DNA from: Clostridia bacterium
GTDB taxonomy: Bacteria > Bacillota > Clostridia > Oscillospirales > CAG-382
Direction: 5' to 3'
DNA: 56,670 nucleotides
Assembly (NCBI GenBank): GCA_017429165.1
Contig: JAFRPL010000017.1
Coordinates: 1-56,670, forward strand
In this document: one piece after another, positions 24,801 through 33,238 of the stretch
How positions within the stretch are numbered: the first letter of the stretch is position 1
How the letters are laid out: the number at the start of each line of letters is the position of its first letter
Translations under genes and position numbers: made by a program
Notes under the pieces: model-generated
Databases searched by the model: none
Told to the model about the DNA's origin: nothing
Seen by the model: only the letters and a program-made list of their open reading frames with translations

Positions 24801-27147
24801 TGATCGCGCTGATCTCGCCGATGGTCTTGGCTTCGCCGATCCTGAAGAAGACGGACGAAACGTTGGTGCCGTAGTTAGCGAAATGAGTGATGGCGACAGC
24901 GCCTTCGGGAAGTTCTTCGGCTTCTTCAACGGTTATTTCAGCTATGGAAATGAATTCCCAGTTGACTTTGCCGTCTGCGGGAGAATCGCCGAGAACAGCG
25001 GCATTGCTGCCGACGTTCAGAACGATCTTAACGAATTTAGCTTCAGTCGCTTCGAATTCGAACACGTTGGAGACCGTGCCGTGATTGCCGGTTCCAAGGT
25101 CTGCGGCAACGAGATCGAATTCGCCGATATCGGTATAAGTTTCGCCGTCAGCGGAAACGGAAACGGCGGCTTTGCCTTCCGGATAACCTATCATAACGTT
25201 AGCGTCGTGATAGAGGTCGAGGATGACTTTAGAGATTTCGGTGATTTCATCGAGTTCGTCAATGATGGTGACTATCATCGGGACGGTCGTGCACTGCGGG
25301 TTGGAGACGAGCAGGACGTCGCCGGTGCCGACGGTGCCCCAAGCGCCCTGGAAGCCGGTTTCGCCGTCGGTGAGGATAGCGTTATCAGCTACGATAACGG
25401 TAGCTTCGTAAGGTTCGGGTTCTTCAACGGGTTCGATGAGAAGCAGACCGATATTGCCGTGTTCTTCGGTCCAGGTGCCGGAGGTGATATGAGCATCGCC
25501 GAGCGCCGGGAAATACAGGCACTGGTTCTGTACAGCGCCGCCGGTGACTTTTTCGATGGAAGCGGTGAGATAAGCGGCGAGATAATCGGTAGCGCCGATC
25601 TCTTCGAGCGGGATCCTGATCTCGGCAAGGACGCCGTCCGCGGTTTCGATCATATTGTAGCTGTACGCGGATTCGGTGTTGTTGGTGGGAGAGTTGGTGC
25701 CCGCGGTGGTGCCGTTGATGTTATCTGCGGCACGGAAACCGAGAGTATCGTCGGTCTTAACGTATACTTCGTAGAAATATCTGTAAGAAAGCTGATCTTC
25801 TGCGGTCTTGACCCAAACGCGGAAGAACGTGCTGTTGCCGTTGCCCGTGCCTTTGGTAAGAGGCAGGTTGAACAGAGCGGCAGCGTAGAAGTAGCCGTCT
25901 TCTATTCTGTACTGGAATTTGGGAGCGAGGACGGTTTCGGGATCCGCGTCGTCAGCAGGAGCGTAATCGGGGTTCTGCCAGCCGGCGTTTTCGCCGATAA
26001 CAGCGTCTACCCAAGCGTCTTCATCCCAGTCGAACAAAGGCATAGGAACGATAACGGCGGTGCAGCCGGTGTCGAATTCAACGGTGCCCTGATAGTTCTT
26101 GAGAACGCCGGTAACGGTGACGGTGTCGTCCACAGAGATAGCGTTATAGTCGGCTTCGACCATCTTGAAGCAGAGGATCTCGTGATCGGCAACGGTGATC
26201 TTGACCTGGCGGTTGTTATCGATCTTTTCGGTAACAACGCCGGTAAGAGAATAGGTGCCTTCGAGCACTTCGCCGGGTTCGAGCGCGAACGCTGCGGCGA
26301 GGATCTCTTCTTCAGTCTCGGGGAGGCGCGGGAAAATGCTGAACGAAGCGCCTTCTGCGAGCACGGTCTGAGCAGCGGTATCTGCCAGAGCTGCAAGGTC
26401 TATGCCGTACAGCTTTATTCTGCTGCCGAGTTCAACGCCGTCGGCGATGAACGCTTCGGAGCCGTCGACAGAGCCGACATGGATGGGATAGCCGGAAACG
26501 TCACGGTTGATACCGATGATGAATCCGTCTGCGGGGATCTCATAATCGCCTTTGACGCCGGCGGGTCTGCCGGGACCGCGGAGATCGAGATCGATAACTT
26601 TACCGTCGGCGTTGCAGACGATAAGCGCATAAGCGTTGTAGTCTTTGCCGCCGGTAACATCGGAAACGGTGGTTTTGCCTTCCTGACGTACAAGAATGGC
26701 AACGTCTCCGGGAGCGTAGCCTGCGAACGTCTTGATGGCGTAATCGCCGCCGGCTTTGGAAACGGTCACAAAAGTACAGCCTGAGTCGAATTCGACCGTA
26801 CCTTTGTAGTTCTTGATTATGCCGGTGACGGTGATCGTGTCGCCCACTTCAACCGTTGCGGCGTCGTCGCCTTTCATACGGTAGCAAAGGAGCGTTCTTT
26901 CAGCACCCTGTCCGTCTAAAACGATAATGTTAACGGAAACGTTATCGAATTCAGAACTATACTCGGTGATGATCTGCGATACTTCGCCGGTAAGCGTTTT
27001 GTTGCCTTCGAGCGAAGCGCCCGTAGCAAGCGCAAACGCCGCGTCGACTATGTCTGCCTGGGTCTCTTCGCCTTCCGCAAAAACGGAAAGGCCGAGAGAA
27101 AGCACCATAGCGAGCGCAAGAATCATACTTAAGATTCTTTTTTTCAT
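21883..27147 (-). CDS. Large secreted multidomain protein with carbohydrate-binding-like domains and C-terminal dockerin-like repeats
   Basis: The 1754-residue protein has a signal peptide (1-24) and then repeated modules. Two OB-fold-like units (about 30-130 and 285-370) share TVTGIIKNYKGTVEFDSGC and TVTGVLKNYQGTVEFDTGC. CBM9-like domains start at about 374 and 1062 (IDGVFDDDIWADVEW). F5/8-discoidin-like regions occupy about 575-725 and 885-1055 (ARYVKFEVTTW). A duplicated domain lies at about 130-280 and 750-870 (ending GFIIGINRD and GFIITGHGS). The C terminus holds DFDQDGDIDSDDAIYLLR and a second SDDAIYLLRHVLFP unit without clear calcium ligands. No catalytic domain is recognised. It is probably a surface or cellulosome-like scaffold binding glycans. 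Confidence 0.85.
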   Translation of the reverse strand: MKKRILSMILALAMVLSLGLSVFAEGEETQADIVDAAFALATGASLEGNKTLTGEVSQIITEYSSEFDNVSVNIIVLDGQGAERTLLCYRMKGDDAATVEVGDTITVTGIIKNYKGTVEFDSGCTFVTVSKAGGDYAIKTFAGYAPGDVAILVRQEGKTTVSDVTGGKDYNAYALIVCNADGKVIDLDLRGPGRPAGVKGDYEIPADGFIIGINRDVSGYPIHVGSVDGSEAFIADGVELGSRIKLYGIDLAALADTAAQTVLAEGASFSIFPRLPETEEEILAAAFALEPGEVLEGTYSLTGVVTEKIDNNRQVKITVADHEILCFKMVEADYNAISVDDTVTVTGVLKNYQGTVEFDTGCTAVIVPMPLFDWDEDAWVDAVIGENAGWQNPDYAPADDADPETVLAPKFQYRIEDGYFYAAALFNLPLTKGTGNGNSTFFRVWVKTAEDQLSYRYFYEVYVKTDDTLGFRAADNINGTTAGTNSPTNNTESAYSYNMIETADGVLAEIRIPLEEIGATDYLAAYLTASIEKVTGGAVQNQCLYFPALGDAHITSGTWTEEHGNIGLLLIEPVEEPEPYEATVIVADNAILTDGETGFQGAWGTVGTGDVLLVSNPQCTTVPMIVTIIDELDEITEISKVILDLYHDANVMIGYPEGKAAVSVSADGETYTDIGEFDLVAADLGTGNHGTVSNVFEFEATEAKFVKIVLNVGSNAAVLGDSPADGKVNWEFISIAEITVEEAEELPEGAVAITHFANYGTNVSSVFFRIGEAKTIGEISAITYGESKTFAWSNAVVVDAEGKIINIVPSAEDADKTNLEVPEGGFIITGHGSSAAASAINGVVLGGTITLVNVDEAALVAGETAVELTNAAFVYTEPEVERPISYQKPYTVAKANGAATYWSNTAGTVTLDDDGVIITDGKYGSLAGDTKGNYVALNGLREKINDEFTYYAGIFVVDLGESYYVDKFDVHTAAQTGRGISQAKYIVVSYSTDGENFTQAGVIEGDGEIFNGTGSGWTAYYQELQLDESVSARYVKFEVTTWTQFLWIAEVEVWEGEEPEPMGDTTIDGVFDDDIWADVEWTTYDGYTKGTWQQYQKKGTYTYKTALAEDDDYIYFAGEVSCLNVTQIRLWFRTNPEASLYTHFVDVFSDGRHFIKKNNSLTENSPTQIENLPEYALIEDGGKTYVEIKVAKSDLDMDGDYDFIPQASVDGFSNLLGAEIIHGNFVFGGATMTYFPWVGWPAAPEETYVGLIPVTNHWIFTDITSGDTVGVINRAHYERQEDGSLRFVVGGTDLYPLVTYYYEEAKVYNVARGTLNYKFTTDRHNTNITFIFEDANGAPYSFPLANSAAGFAEGQYNAGTGDILPGTYEGSIALADLVASTSLYGNNPFPEADATELKFTGIQIYACGITDPAGGVYIDDLSVTVEASEPITEKIFDLEAEKVVGTITFTAEDPTLETIRISGSIDGEEYYDLNSNGNVAVADGVATLNIASKGYIKVRYIKVEGTNVNGTLELEEPAVPDDAVVVPPAGPYPMTGLNGAGYGIAYFTAEDAPEGFGLNAQDVFYSNDKPIKLNSAIITIAQKVDEGVYQILWNDCNGWSKETDAAHFNTPEGVEGIDYHDDKVFLAEDQIVFVIMSSGGYATGNDGVYSTGKWILRGLVAGNYLRLTEDTAELFINQPAAVASQEELSIADFDQDGDIDSDDAIYLLRAVLFPEDYEITLATPFYGDRNPTSDDAIYLLRHVLFPKDYPIPKE

Positions 27148-27190
27148 TTTTTCCTCCTGATATTAGTAATTGGATATAGGGAATGCTGTT

Positions 27191-27219
27191 CGGCGGCGCC
27201 ATATGAACCTGTGCCGCCG
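27191..27219 (-). promoter_or_regulatory. Stem-loop in the 5' leader of the large secreted protein
   Basis: CGGCGGC (27191-27197) pairs with GCCGCCG (27213-27219) within the leader, which is about 130 bases long. A 29-codon minus-strand frame (ATG at 27238-27236) spans this region and its TGA overlaps the start of the main gene. However, its AGGAGG lies 15 bases upstream, too far for a normal start, so a leader peptide is only a possibility. Confidence 0.35.
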
Positions 27220-27285
27220 CGCGGGGGTCGCATGGTTTTTTCGTCTTACCTCCTGTTCGACAAATTATAATTTCGGTTCTGTTTT

Positions 27286-27314
27286 ATTATAATTCATACT
27301 TTGGGATTTTGCAA
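27286..27314 (-). promoter_or_regulatory. Promoter of the large secreted protein gene
   Basis: Minus strand TTGCAA (27309-27314), 17 bases, TATAAT (27286-27291). The surrounding region between the divergent genes (27148-27500) is AT-rich and holds this promoter, the leader stem-loop and the opposite promoter. Confidence 0.7.
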
Positions 27315-27418
27315 TAGCGAATAACGATTTTTTTGCGATTTTTTTGTTACATATTATCACAACGCACAATTATTTGATGTATTTTTTGTAACATTTGCAC
27401 AGCACGGCAATTTTGCTA

Positions 27419-27447
27419 TTGAAATGCAAAAAAATATGTGCTATACT
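27419..27447 (+). promoter_or_regulatory. Promoter of the duplicated-domain membrane protein gene
   Basis: TTGAAA (27419-27424), 17 bases, TATACT (27442-27447), about 55 bases before the start codon. Confidence 0.65.
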
Positions 27448-27500
27448 GTTGCAGCAAAGGAAAAATATATTATAAAAAAGGAAAGGAGCCGCCGGTCCTT

Positions 27501-28781
27501 ATGAAGATGGGAATAGACGGAAAGCCCGAAGATCTGCTTAAAGACGAGCAGCCGAACGGGGGCGAAAGCGAAGACGCAAAAAGCGAAGAAAAGTCAACGC
27601 TTAAATCGAAGCTTGAAAGCTTTTGGTATTTTTACAAATGGCACGCGATCATAGGCGCGCTGCTCGCGGTCGCGCTGGTGATATCCCTGATACAGTTGTT
27701 CCGCAACACCGATCCGGACGCGTATATGATGTACGTGGGGCCTTCAACGCTTTACGTCAAGAACAAGGACGAGATGACCGAGCGCGCCGCGCTGGACATT
27801 TACGATTACAACGGCGACGGCAAGACGTACGTTTCGCTGCTCGAAATCACCGTCGGGATGGGCGAGGACATGCCTTACACCGCGTACGAAGCCAACGTCG
27901 ACGCCAACAAGCGGTTCCTTTCGGAGCTCGCCTCGGGCGATTCGGTGGTATATCTGCTGGAAGAATCGTTCTTTGAAAAAGCCAACGAACAGGGGCTTTT
28001 GTGCCCGCTCGCCGAGTTGATAGATCCTTCGCTCCTGCCCGACGATATGTACGATCCCTGCGGCGTGCGCGTGAGCGAGCTGGATTATTTCAAGCAGGGA
28101 GGTTTTTCTTCCGTGCCCGACGACACGCTGCTTTGCATAAGGCGTTCGCCCGAAAGCGACAGCATTTCGTACGGCAGGACTCCCGAGTACTGGGCGTGCA
28201 ACAAAGCGCTGGTGGTGAAAATGCTCACCTATAAAGCCGAAAACAGCGGACCTAAAGAGGCAAAAGCGTATAAAAACGGCAAAAACGACATAGTCATAGG
28301 CATATACGACGCCGAACGGCACTACGCTTCGGACGGCAAAAAGCTGGCGTATGCGGCCTCTTCCATACTCAAGGACGCCAATTCCGACGGCAAAACGCTG
28401 CTTGCGATCGATCCCGTACTGACCTCGGGCAAAAACGACGCGGAAGCGTATCTCGCATTACAAATCGCCGAAGGCGGCGAAGTCATATTCATAGCCAACG
28501 CCGAATACTACGCCAAGCTGAAGGAAAGCGGCATACTGCGCCCGCTTGCCGGGCTGATCGGCGATTACGCCGAACGGCTGGGCTGCGAGGACGGATACGG
28601 CGTGCAGCTCAAAAACCTGAAATGGTTCGACGAAAAGCAATACTTCAGCAAGTTCGGCAAAGAACTGTATATCTGCGCCGCCGATCCGCGCACCGAAGAA
28701 GGCGAAGACGCGTTTTACCGCGCAAATATCGACTTTTTGACGAAAATACTTTCGTACAAGCTGCAGGAAGAACAAAAATAA
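27501..28781 (+). CDS. Membrane-anchored protein with a duplicated extracytoplasmic domain, function unknown
   Basis: The 426-residue protein has an acidic cytoplasmic start (about 1-45), one membrane segment (WHAIIGALLAVALVISLIQLF, about 47-67) and a large outer part made of two related halves. Matching elements are SVVYLLEESFFEKANEQGLL with VIFIANAEYYAKLKESGIL, PLAELI with PLAGLI, and CGVRVSELDYFK with YGVQLKNLKWFD. I do not recognise a family. The start was taken at an ATG after AAAGGAG (spacing about 13, slightly long); an ATG two codons later is equivalent. It stands immediately before the leucine-rich gene, which has its own promoter. The internal duplication suggests a binding protein with two similar lobes. 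Confidence 0.78.
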   Translation: MKMGIDGKPEDLLKDEQPNGGESEDAKSEEKSTLKSKLESFWYFYKWHAIIGALLAVALVISLIQLFRNTDPDAYMMYVGPSTLYVKNKDEMTERAALDIYDYNGDGKTYVSLLEITVGMGEDMPYTAYEANVDANKRFLSELASGDSVVYLLEESFFEKANEQGLLCPLAELIDPSLLPDDMYDPCGVRVSELDYFKQGGFSSVPDDTLLCIRRSPESDSISYGRTPEYWACNKALVVKMLTYKAENSGPKEAKAYKNGKNDIVIGIYDAERHYASDGKKLAYAASSILKDANSDGKTLLAIDPVLTSGKNDAEAYLALQIAEGGEVIFIANAEYYAKLKESGILRPLAGLIGDYAERLGCEDGYGVQLKNLKWFDEKQYFSKFGKELYICAADPRTEEGEDAFYRANIDFLTKILSYKLQEEQK

Positions 28782-28811
28782 AGCGCATGCGGCACAAATT
28801 TCAATTTTTTG

Positions 28812-28840
28812 TTGCTTTTTGCGCGCGTTTATGATATTAT
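28812..28840 (+). promoter_or_regulatory. Promoter of the leucine-rich repeat gene
   Basis: TTGCTT (28812-28817), 17 bases, TATTAT (28835-28840), about 40 bases before the start. Confidence 0.6.
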
Positions 28841-28881
28841 TATAGGAACTCAGTATATAATATCCGGAGGAATTCATAAAA

Positions 28882-30864
28882 ATGGCACAGTTCACAAAGA
28901 AACAGCTCAAAAGGACGCTCATCGCGACAATAATCATATGCGTTATCGTCGCGGGACTTATACTCGGGGTGTTCTTAAAATCCTATTTAAGCAAAACGGA
29001 CCTGCTTAAGGACCAGGATTTCGCCGCCGCCCTTGCCGACAAGCTGGGCGTGAGCGTGCGCGGCCTTTCGCAGGATATGCTGGATAAATACCAGTACTGC
29101 CGCCTTTCTTTTTCGGCTTATGATCAGACAAACGGCATAACCGGTTATTCGTACCTCATCCTGGGCGACGAGACCTACGCCGAAGCGATGCTCGCTCAGG
29201 CCGACGAGGAAGAGGAAGAAGAGGCGGAAGAAGTATCCGCCGATACTTCGGCCGATGAAAGCGCCGAGGAATCTTCCGCGCCGTACACCGAAGACAACTA
29301 TATCGTGCTCTTCAACATCGTTCCCCAGTATGCCGAAGACTACGCCGCGTTCCGCAATCTCAAGATCCTTTCGGTGCTCGACAGCTACGATATCTCTCAG
29401 ATCTCGTACGACATCTCTTACGCAAGCTATATCTACTATTACCAGTCCGGCGGCTCTCAGCTCGGCTGGAACACCGCCGATATAATCAGCGCGCTTTCGC
29501 TTAAGAAGATCAGCGATCTCACCGCCGTCGCAGAACTCAAGGAACTGCGTTATCTCTCGCTGGCGAATTCTTCGCTCAAATCGCTCGAAGGGCTCGACCG
29601 GTTCCCCGCGCTCGAATACCTTGACGTTTCTCAAACCAACGTGAGCGCGATCCCCGCCGGCTCCGCCACGCTCAAGACCATGATAGCCGCCGACAACTCC
29701 ATCGAAGACATATCCGGACTCGCCTCCTGCGAAAAGCTCGAGGTCGTGGCGCTGGATTCCAACAAGGTGACCGACATATCGGCGCTTTCGGGGCTGAACG
29801 AGCTCAAGGTCGTTTCGCTCACCGACAACAAGATCAAATCTCTGAGCCCGCTCAAGGACCACGCCAAGATCGAAACTATCGCCGCCGGCGGCAACGAACT
29901 TGAAGACATAGAAGCGCTCGGCACGCTCGCTTCTCTCAAATCGCTCACGCTTTCCGGCGCCAAAACGACTTCGCTTCCCGGTCTTTCCGCGCTCAAAGCG
30001 CTCGAAACGCTCGATATAAGCGAATCCGAAATTACCGACGTGAACGGCATCGTCGGACTTGACAAGCTCACGACTCTTACGCTCACCGGTTCCAAGGTCG
30101 CTTCGCTTCCCGATCTTTCCTCGCTCGTTTCTCTCGAATCGCTCAACGCTTCCGGCTGCGAGATATCCGAGATCAAAGCGTTCGGCACGCTCGAAAAGCT
30201 CGCCTCCGTGAATGTTTCCGAAAACAAGCTGACCGCTCTGCCCGATCTCAACGGGCTCAAGGCGCTGACTTCGTTCAACGCAAGCGGCAACGATATCGCT
30301 TCTCTTCCCGCAGTCGCGGGGCTCGAAAAAGTAACGAGCATCAACCTTTCCGACAACAAGCTGACCAAAGCCGAGTTTTCCGGTCTCAAAGCGCTGACCA
30401 CGCTGAACTTGAGCAATAACGAGATCGCCGATATCAGCGGCGTAAAAAATCTCGAGAGCGTGATCACCGTCGACCTTTCCAACAACAAACTCGCGACCTT
30501 TGAAGCGCTGCTTTCACTCAAAACGCTCACTTCGGTCAAGCTTTCCGGCAACCTCATAGCCGAACTCCCCGCCACCGATATCAAAGTCGTCGACGGCGAA
30601 AACGAACTGCCTCCGCTGAACGCGGTCACCACCGCCGATTTTTCGGGCAACCTGCTCACCAACGACACCATAGAAGGCGTCAACACCTATTTCAAGGTCG
30701 ACGGACTGACCAGTCTCAACCTCACCGGCAACAATATCACCGACGCTAAAGTCGTTTCGGATCACTACACCAAAGCGAGCGTCAAGTTCGCCGACGAAAC
30801 TCCCGCCGAAAATTCCGAGACCGAAAAATCCGGCGCCGAAAGCGAAGAGCAATCGGAAGAATGA
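28882..30864 (+). CDS. Membrane-anchored leucine-rich repeat protein (internalin/SDS22-type repeats)
   Basis: The 660-residue protein begins with a basic stretch and a membrane segment (about 13-33). An acidic spacer (EEEEEEAEE, followed by Asp/Ser/Glu repeats, about 110-140) precedes a long run of 21-22-residue leucine-rich repeats from about 200 to 600. Examples are LRYLSLANSSLKSLEGL, LTTLTLTGSKVASLPDL and LTTLNLSNNEIADISGV. The C terminus is Glu/Ser-rich, with no LPXTG motif and no second membrane segment. Thus the repeats face outward, anchored by the N terminus. LRR domains bind proteins or glycans; the partner is unknown. A GGAGG site sits ten bases upstream. Confidence 0.9.
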   Translation: MAQFTKKQLKRTLIATIIICVIVAGLILGVFLKSYLSKTDLLKDQDFAAALADKLGVSVRGLSQDMLDKYQYCRLSFSAYDQTNGITGYSYLILGDETYAEAMLAQADEEEEEEAEEVSADTSADESAEESSAPYTEDNYIVLFNIVPQYAEDYAAFRNLKILSVLDSYDISQISYDISYASYIYYYQSGGSQLGWNTADIISALSLKKISDLTAVAELKELRYLSLANSSLKSLEGLDRFPALEYLDVSQTNVSAIPAGSATLKTMIAADNSIEDISGLASCEKLEVVALDSNKVTDISALSGLNELKVVSLTDNKIKSLSPLKDHAKIETIAAGGNELEDIEALGTLASLKSLTLSGAKTTSLPGLSALKALETLDISESEITDVNGIVGLDKLTTLTLTGSKVASLPDLSSLVSLESLNASGCEISEIKAFGTLEKLASVNVSENKLTALPDLNGLKALTSFNASGNDIASLPAVAGLEKVTSINLSDNKLTKAEFSGLKALTTLNLSNNEIADISGVKNLESVITVDLSNNKLATFEALLSLKTLTSVKLSGNLIAELPATDIKVVDGENELPPLNAVTTADFSGNLLTNDTIEGVNTYFKVDGLTSLNLTGNNITDAKVVSDHYTKASVKFADETPAENSETEKSGAESEEQSEE

Positions 30865-30894
30865 TCCCGTAAATAAAACTAACAAGACCGCACG

Positions 30895-30916
30895 GACCAA
30901 CCTGAAAAGGTTGGTC
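30895..30916 (+). promoter_or_regulatory. GAAA-capped hairpin before the SGNH hydrolase gene
   Basis: A 9-bp stem GACCAACCT/AGGTTGGTC with a GAAA tetraloop lies between the leucine-rich gene and the next start. There is no T-run, so it is more likely an RNA stability or partial-termination element than a full terminator. Confidence 0.55.
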
Positions 30917-30937
30917 TGCGCATAAACGGAGGGCAAA

Positions 30938-31606
30938 ATGGATCTTCAAAATATAGAAAACGGTTCTGTCATACTGTGTTCCGGCGATTCGGTGACCGAC
31001 TGCGGCAGAGCGCGGCCTTACGGCAGCTACAAAGATTCGCTCGGCGAAAGCTACGTGAAACGCCTGCACGAGATCGTCACCGCGGAATATCCTGAAAAAG
31101 AGATCAAATTCGTCAACGCCGGCATAAGCGGCGAGACTTCGCGCAACGTCCGCAACAGATGGATAAGCGATTGCGAAGCCGTGAAGCCCGACTACGCCAC
31201 GCTGCTTATCGGCGTCAACGACGTCTGGCGTCAGTACGACCGCTGGATGGACAAAGATATGGCGGTGGGTATAGACGAATACGAAGACAATCTGCGGCAC
31301 ATCGCCGGATGGTCGGCGAAGAACCTGAAAGGGCTTACGATCATTGCCCCGTTCTTTCTTGAACTTGACCGCGAAGAACCCTTTATGAAACAGATCATGG
31401 CGCGCGCCGCGGTATGCGAAAAGATCGCGCGCGAGACCGGCGCGCAGTTTATTTCGCTGCAGGACGAGCTCGACCGTTTGTGCCGTTCGAGATACACCTT
31501 GAGCTTTTCGCCCGACCGCGTGCATCCCTTCCCCGTGACCCACACCGCCATCGCTTTGTATCTGCTTAAACAATGGAATTTCAGATTCCGCTTCGAAGAG
31601 AGGTAA
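30938..31606 (+). CDS. SGNH/GDSL-family hydrolase (cytoplasmic)
   Basis: A 222-residue esterase of the SGNH superfamily. Block I is SGDSVTD (catalytic Ser18), block III GVND sits about residue 92, and the C-terminal DRVHPFPVTH supplies the Asp/His pair. No signal peptide is present, unlike the other SGNH enzyme at 12919-14031. Such short forms are often carbohydrate esterases acting on acetylated sugars or oligosaccharides. The ribosome site is CGGAGGG. The gene is followed five bases later by a GNAT acetyltransferase, an interesting pairing of possible acyl removal and acyl transfer, but no functional link is shown. Confidence 0.9.
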   Translation: MDLQNIENGSVILCSGDSVTDCGRARPYGSYKDSLGESYVKRLHEIVTAEYPEKEIKFVNAGISGETSRNVRNRWISDCEAVKPDYATLLIGVNDVWRQYDRWMDKDMAVGIDEYEDNLRHIAGWSAKNLKGLTIIAPFFLELDREEPFMKQIMARAAVCEKIARETGAQFISLQDELDRLCRSRYTLSFSPDRVHPFPVTHTAIALYLLKQWNFRFRFEER

Positions 31607-31611
31607 ACGCC

Positions 31612-32085
31612 ATGCCGGATATGCTTGTAAAACTTTACGAACTTAAAGACAACACGCAGATCTACAAAGATCTGGAAGAAAAAGGCGTTAAGATAATACG
31701 CCCCATGACCCCGAACAAATACAAAGTCCACGACTTTATCGCTTCGCATTTCGGCGAAGGATGGGCCAACGAGACCGACACCGCGTTCACCAGGTTCCCG
31801 GTTTCGTGCTTCATAGCGATCGACGCCGCGACCAAACAGATACTCGGTTTTGCCGCCTATGACTGCACCTGCAGGGCGTATTTCGGCCCCACGGGCGTGG
31901 ACGAGACGAAGCGCAAGCTGGGCATAGGCAGAGCGCTGCTTCTGCGCTGCCTGGAGGCGCTGCGCGACGAAGGCTACGGCTACGCCATCATAGGAAGCGC
32001 CGGTTCGGTGGATTTTTACAACAAATGCTGCGGAGCCACTGTGATCGAAGGCTCCTCTCCCGGGATATACACAGCTCTCATCTGA
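31612..32085 (+). CDS. GNAT-family N-acetyltransferase
   Basis: The 157-residue protein has the GNAT core: motif A appears as RKLGIGRALLLRCLEALRDEGYG, with the acetyl-CoA-binding pattern Q/RxxGxG/A written KLGIGRA, and a C-terminal half with FYNKCCGA. Beta strands before it (CFIAIDAATKQILGFAAYD) fit the fold. GNAT enzymes transfer acetyl from acetyl-CoA to an amine on small molecules or proteins; the acceptor is unknown. The start at 31612 is supported by GAGAGG upstream; the frame continues further upstream inside the SGNH gene without a ribosome site. The asd gene follows 15 bases later. Confidence 0.88.
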   Translation: MPDMLVKLYELKDNTQIYKDLEEKGVKIIRPMTPNKYKVHDFIASHFGEGWANETDTAFTRFPVSCFIAIDAATKQILGFAAYDCTCRAYFGPTGVDETKRKLGIGRALLLRCLEALRDEGYGYAIIGSAGSVDFYNKCCGATVIEGSSPGIYTALI

Positions 32086-32100
32086 CGGAGGTATAACGAT

Positions 32101-33177
32101 ATGAAACAACTGCGCGCAGGAATAATCGGCGCCACCGGAATGGTCGGTCAGCGCTTTATAACTCTGCTCAAAGACCACCCTTATTTTAAAATATCTTATC
32201 TCGCCGCGTCCGCGTCGTCCGCCGGCAAGACGTACGGCGAGGCCGTAAAAGGCAGATGGAAGCTGAAGATCCCCTGCCCCGCGGAAGTGCTCGATATGCC
32301 CGTTTACGACGGCGCCGACATTGATAGCGCAAAGAAAAACTGCGATTTCGTGTTCTGCGCGGTGGATATGCCCAAGGATCAGATCCGCGCGCTGGAGGAA
32401 GCGTACGCCAAAGCCGAGATCCCGGTGGTCTCCAACAATTCGGCAAACCGCCACACTCCCGACGTTCCCATGTTCATACCCGAGATCAACTCCGCGCACG
32501 CGGATATCATAGCCGTTCAGAAAAAGCGGCTGGGTACGCAAAAGGGATTTATCGCGGTAAAGCCCAACTGCTCTATCCAGTCCTACGTACCGGCGCTCAC
32601 CCCGCTTCTGGAATTCGAGCCGCAGTTCGTCACCGTGACGACTTTTCAGGCGATATCCGGCGCGGGCAGGGTGTTCGACACTTTCCCCGAGATAATCGAT
32701 AACGTCATCCCCTATATAGGCGGCGAAGAAGAAAAATCCGAAAAAGAGCCGCTCAAGGTATGGGGCAGAATAAACGGAGACAAAATAGAATACGCTTCCG
32801 AGCCCGTGATTTCGGCGCAGTGCATACGCGTGCCGGTTTCGGACGGACATCTCGCCACCGTTTCCGTCAAGTTCAAAAACAAACCCTCAAAAGAAGAAAT
32901 ACTCGAAAAATGGCGCTCGTTCCGCGGGCTGCCGCAGGAGCTGGAGCTTCCTCACGCGCCCGAGCGGTTTTTGACTTATTTCGAAGAAAACGACCGCCCG
33001 CAGACAAAGCTCGACCGCGATATCTACGGCGGCATGGGCATAACGCTGGGCAGGCTGCGCGAAGACAGTGTGTTCGATTACAAGTTCGTATGCCTTTCGC
33101 ATAACACGCTTCGCGGCGCCGCCGGCGGCGGTGTGCTGACCGCGGAAATGCTGTACAGATTAGGTTTTCTGTATTGA
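32101..33177 (+). CDS. asd: Aspartate-semialdehyde dehydrogenase
   Basis: Reduces aspartyl phosphate to aspartate semialdehyde, the branch point to lysine/DAP, threonine and methionine. The 358-residue chain has the NADP loop GATGMVGQRF (10-19), the catalytic cysteine Cys157 in KPNCSIQ, and the catalytic histidine in VSDGHLA. Length and the KPNCSIQ spacing place it in the archaeal/fungal-type group also common in Clostridia. It lies 15 bases after the acetyltransferase gene, with GGAGG upstream, and ends with a strong terminator. It provides the precursor used by dapA at 44108-45001, which is controlled separately by a lysine riboswitch. Confidence 0.95.
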   Translation: MKQLRAGIIGATGMVGQRFITLLKDHPYFKISYLAASASSAGKTYGEAVKGRWKLKIPCPAEVLDMPVYDGADIDSAKKNCDFVFCAVDMPKDQIRALEEAYAKAEIPVVSNNSANRHTPDVPMFIPEINSAHADIIAVQKKRLGTQKGFIAVKPNCSIQSYVPALTPLLEFEPQFVTVTTFQAISGAGRVFDTFPEIIDNVIPYIGGEEEKSEKEPLKVWGRINGDKIEYASEPVISAQCIRVPVSDGHLATVSVKFKNKPSKEEILEKWRSFRGLPQELELPHAPERFLTYFEENDRPQTKLDRDIYGGMGITLGRLREDSVFDYKFVCLSHNTLRGAAGGGVLTAEMLYRLGFLY

Positions 33178-33185
33178 AAACAAAA

Positions 33186-33224
33186 GCGCTTTCCGCAAAC
33201 AGATGCGGAAAGCGCGCGTTTTTT
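33186..33224 (+). terminator. Terminator after asd
   Basis: A 12-bp stem GCGCTTTCCGCA/TGCGGAAAGCGC with a six-base loop is followed by GCG and a T6 run. Confidence 0.9.
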
Positions 33225-33238
33225 ACAAGGAGGTAAAA

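Noticed and set aside
21811..26784. Very long plus-strand open frames opposite the large secreted protein
   Set aside because: They are the complement of biased codons in the real gene, have no ribosome sites and no recognisable domains, while the minus-strand frame has a signal peptide and clear modules.
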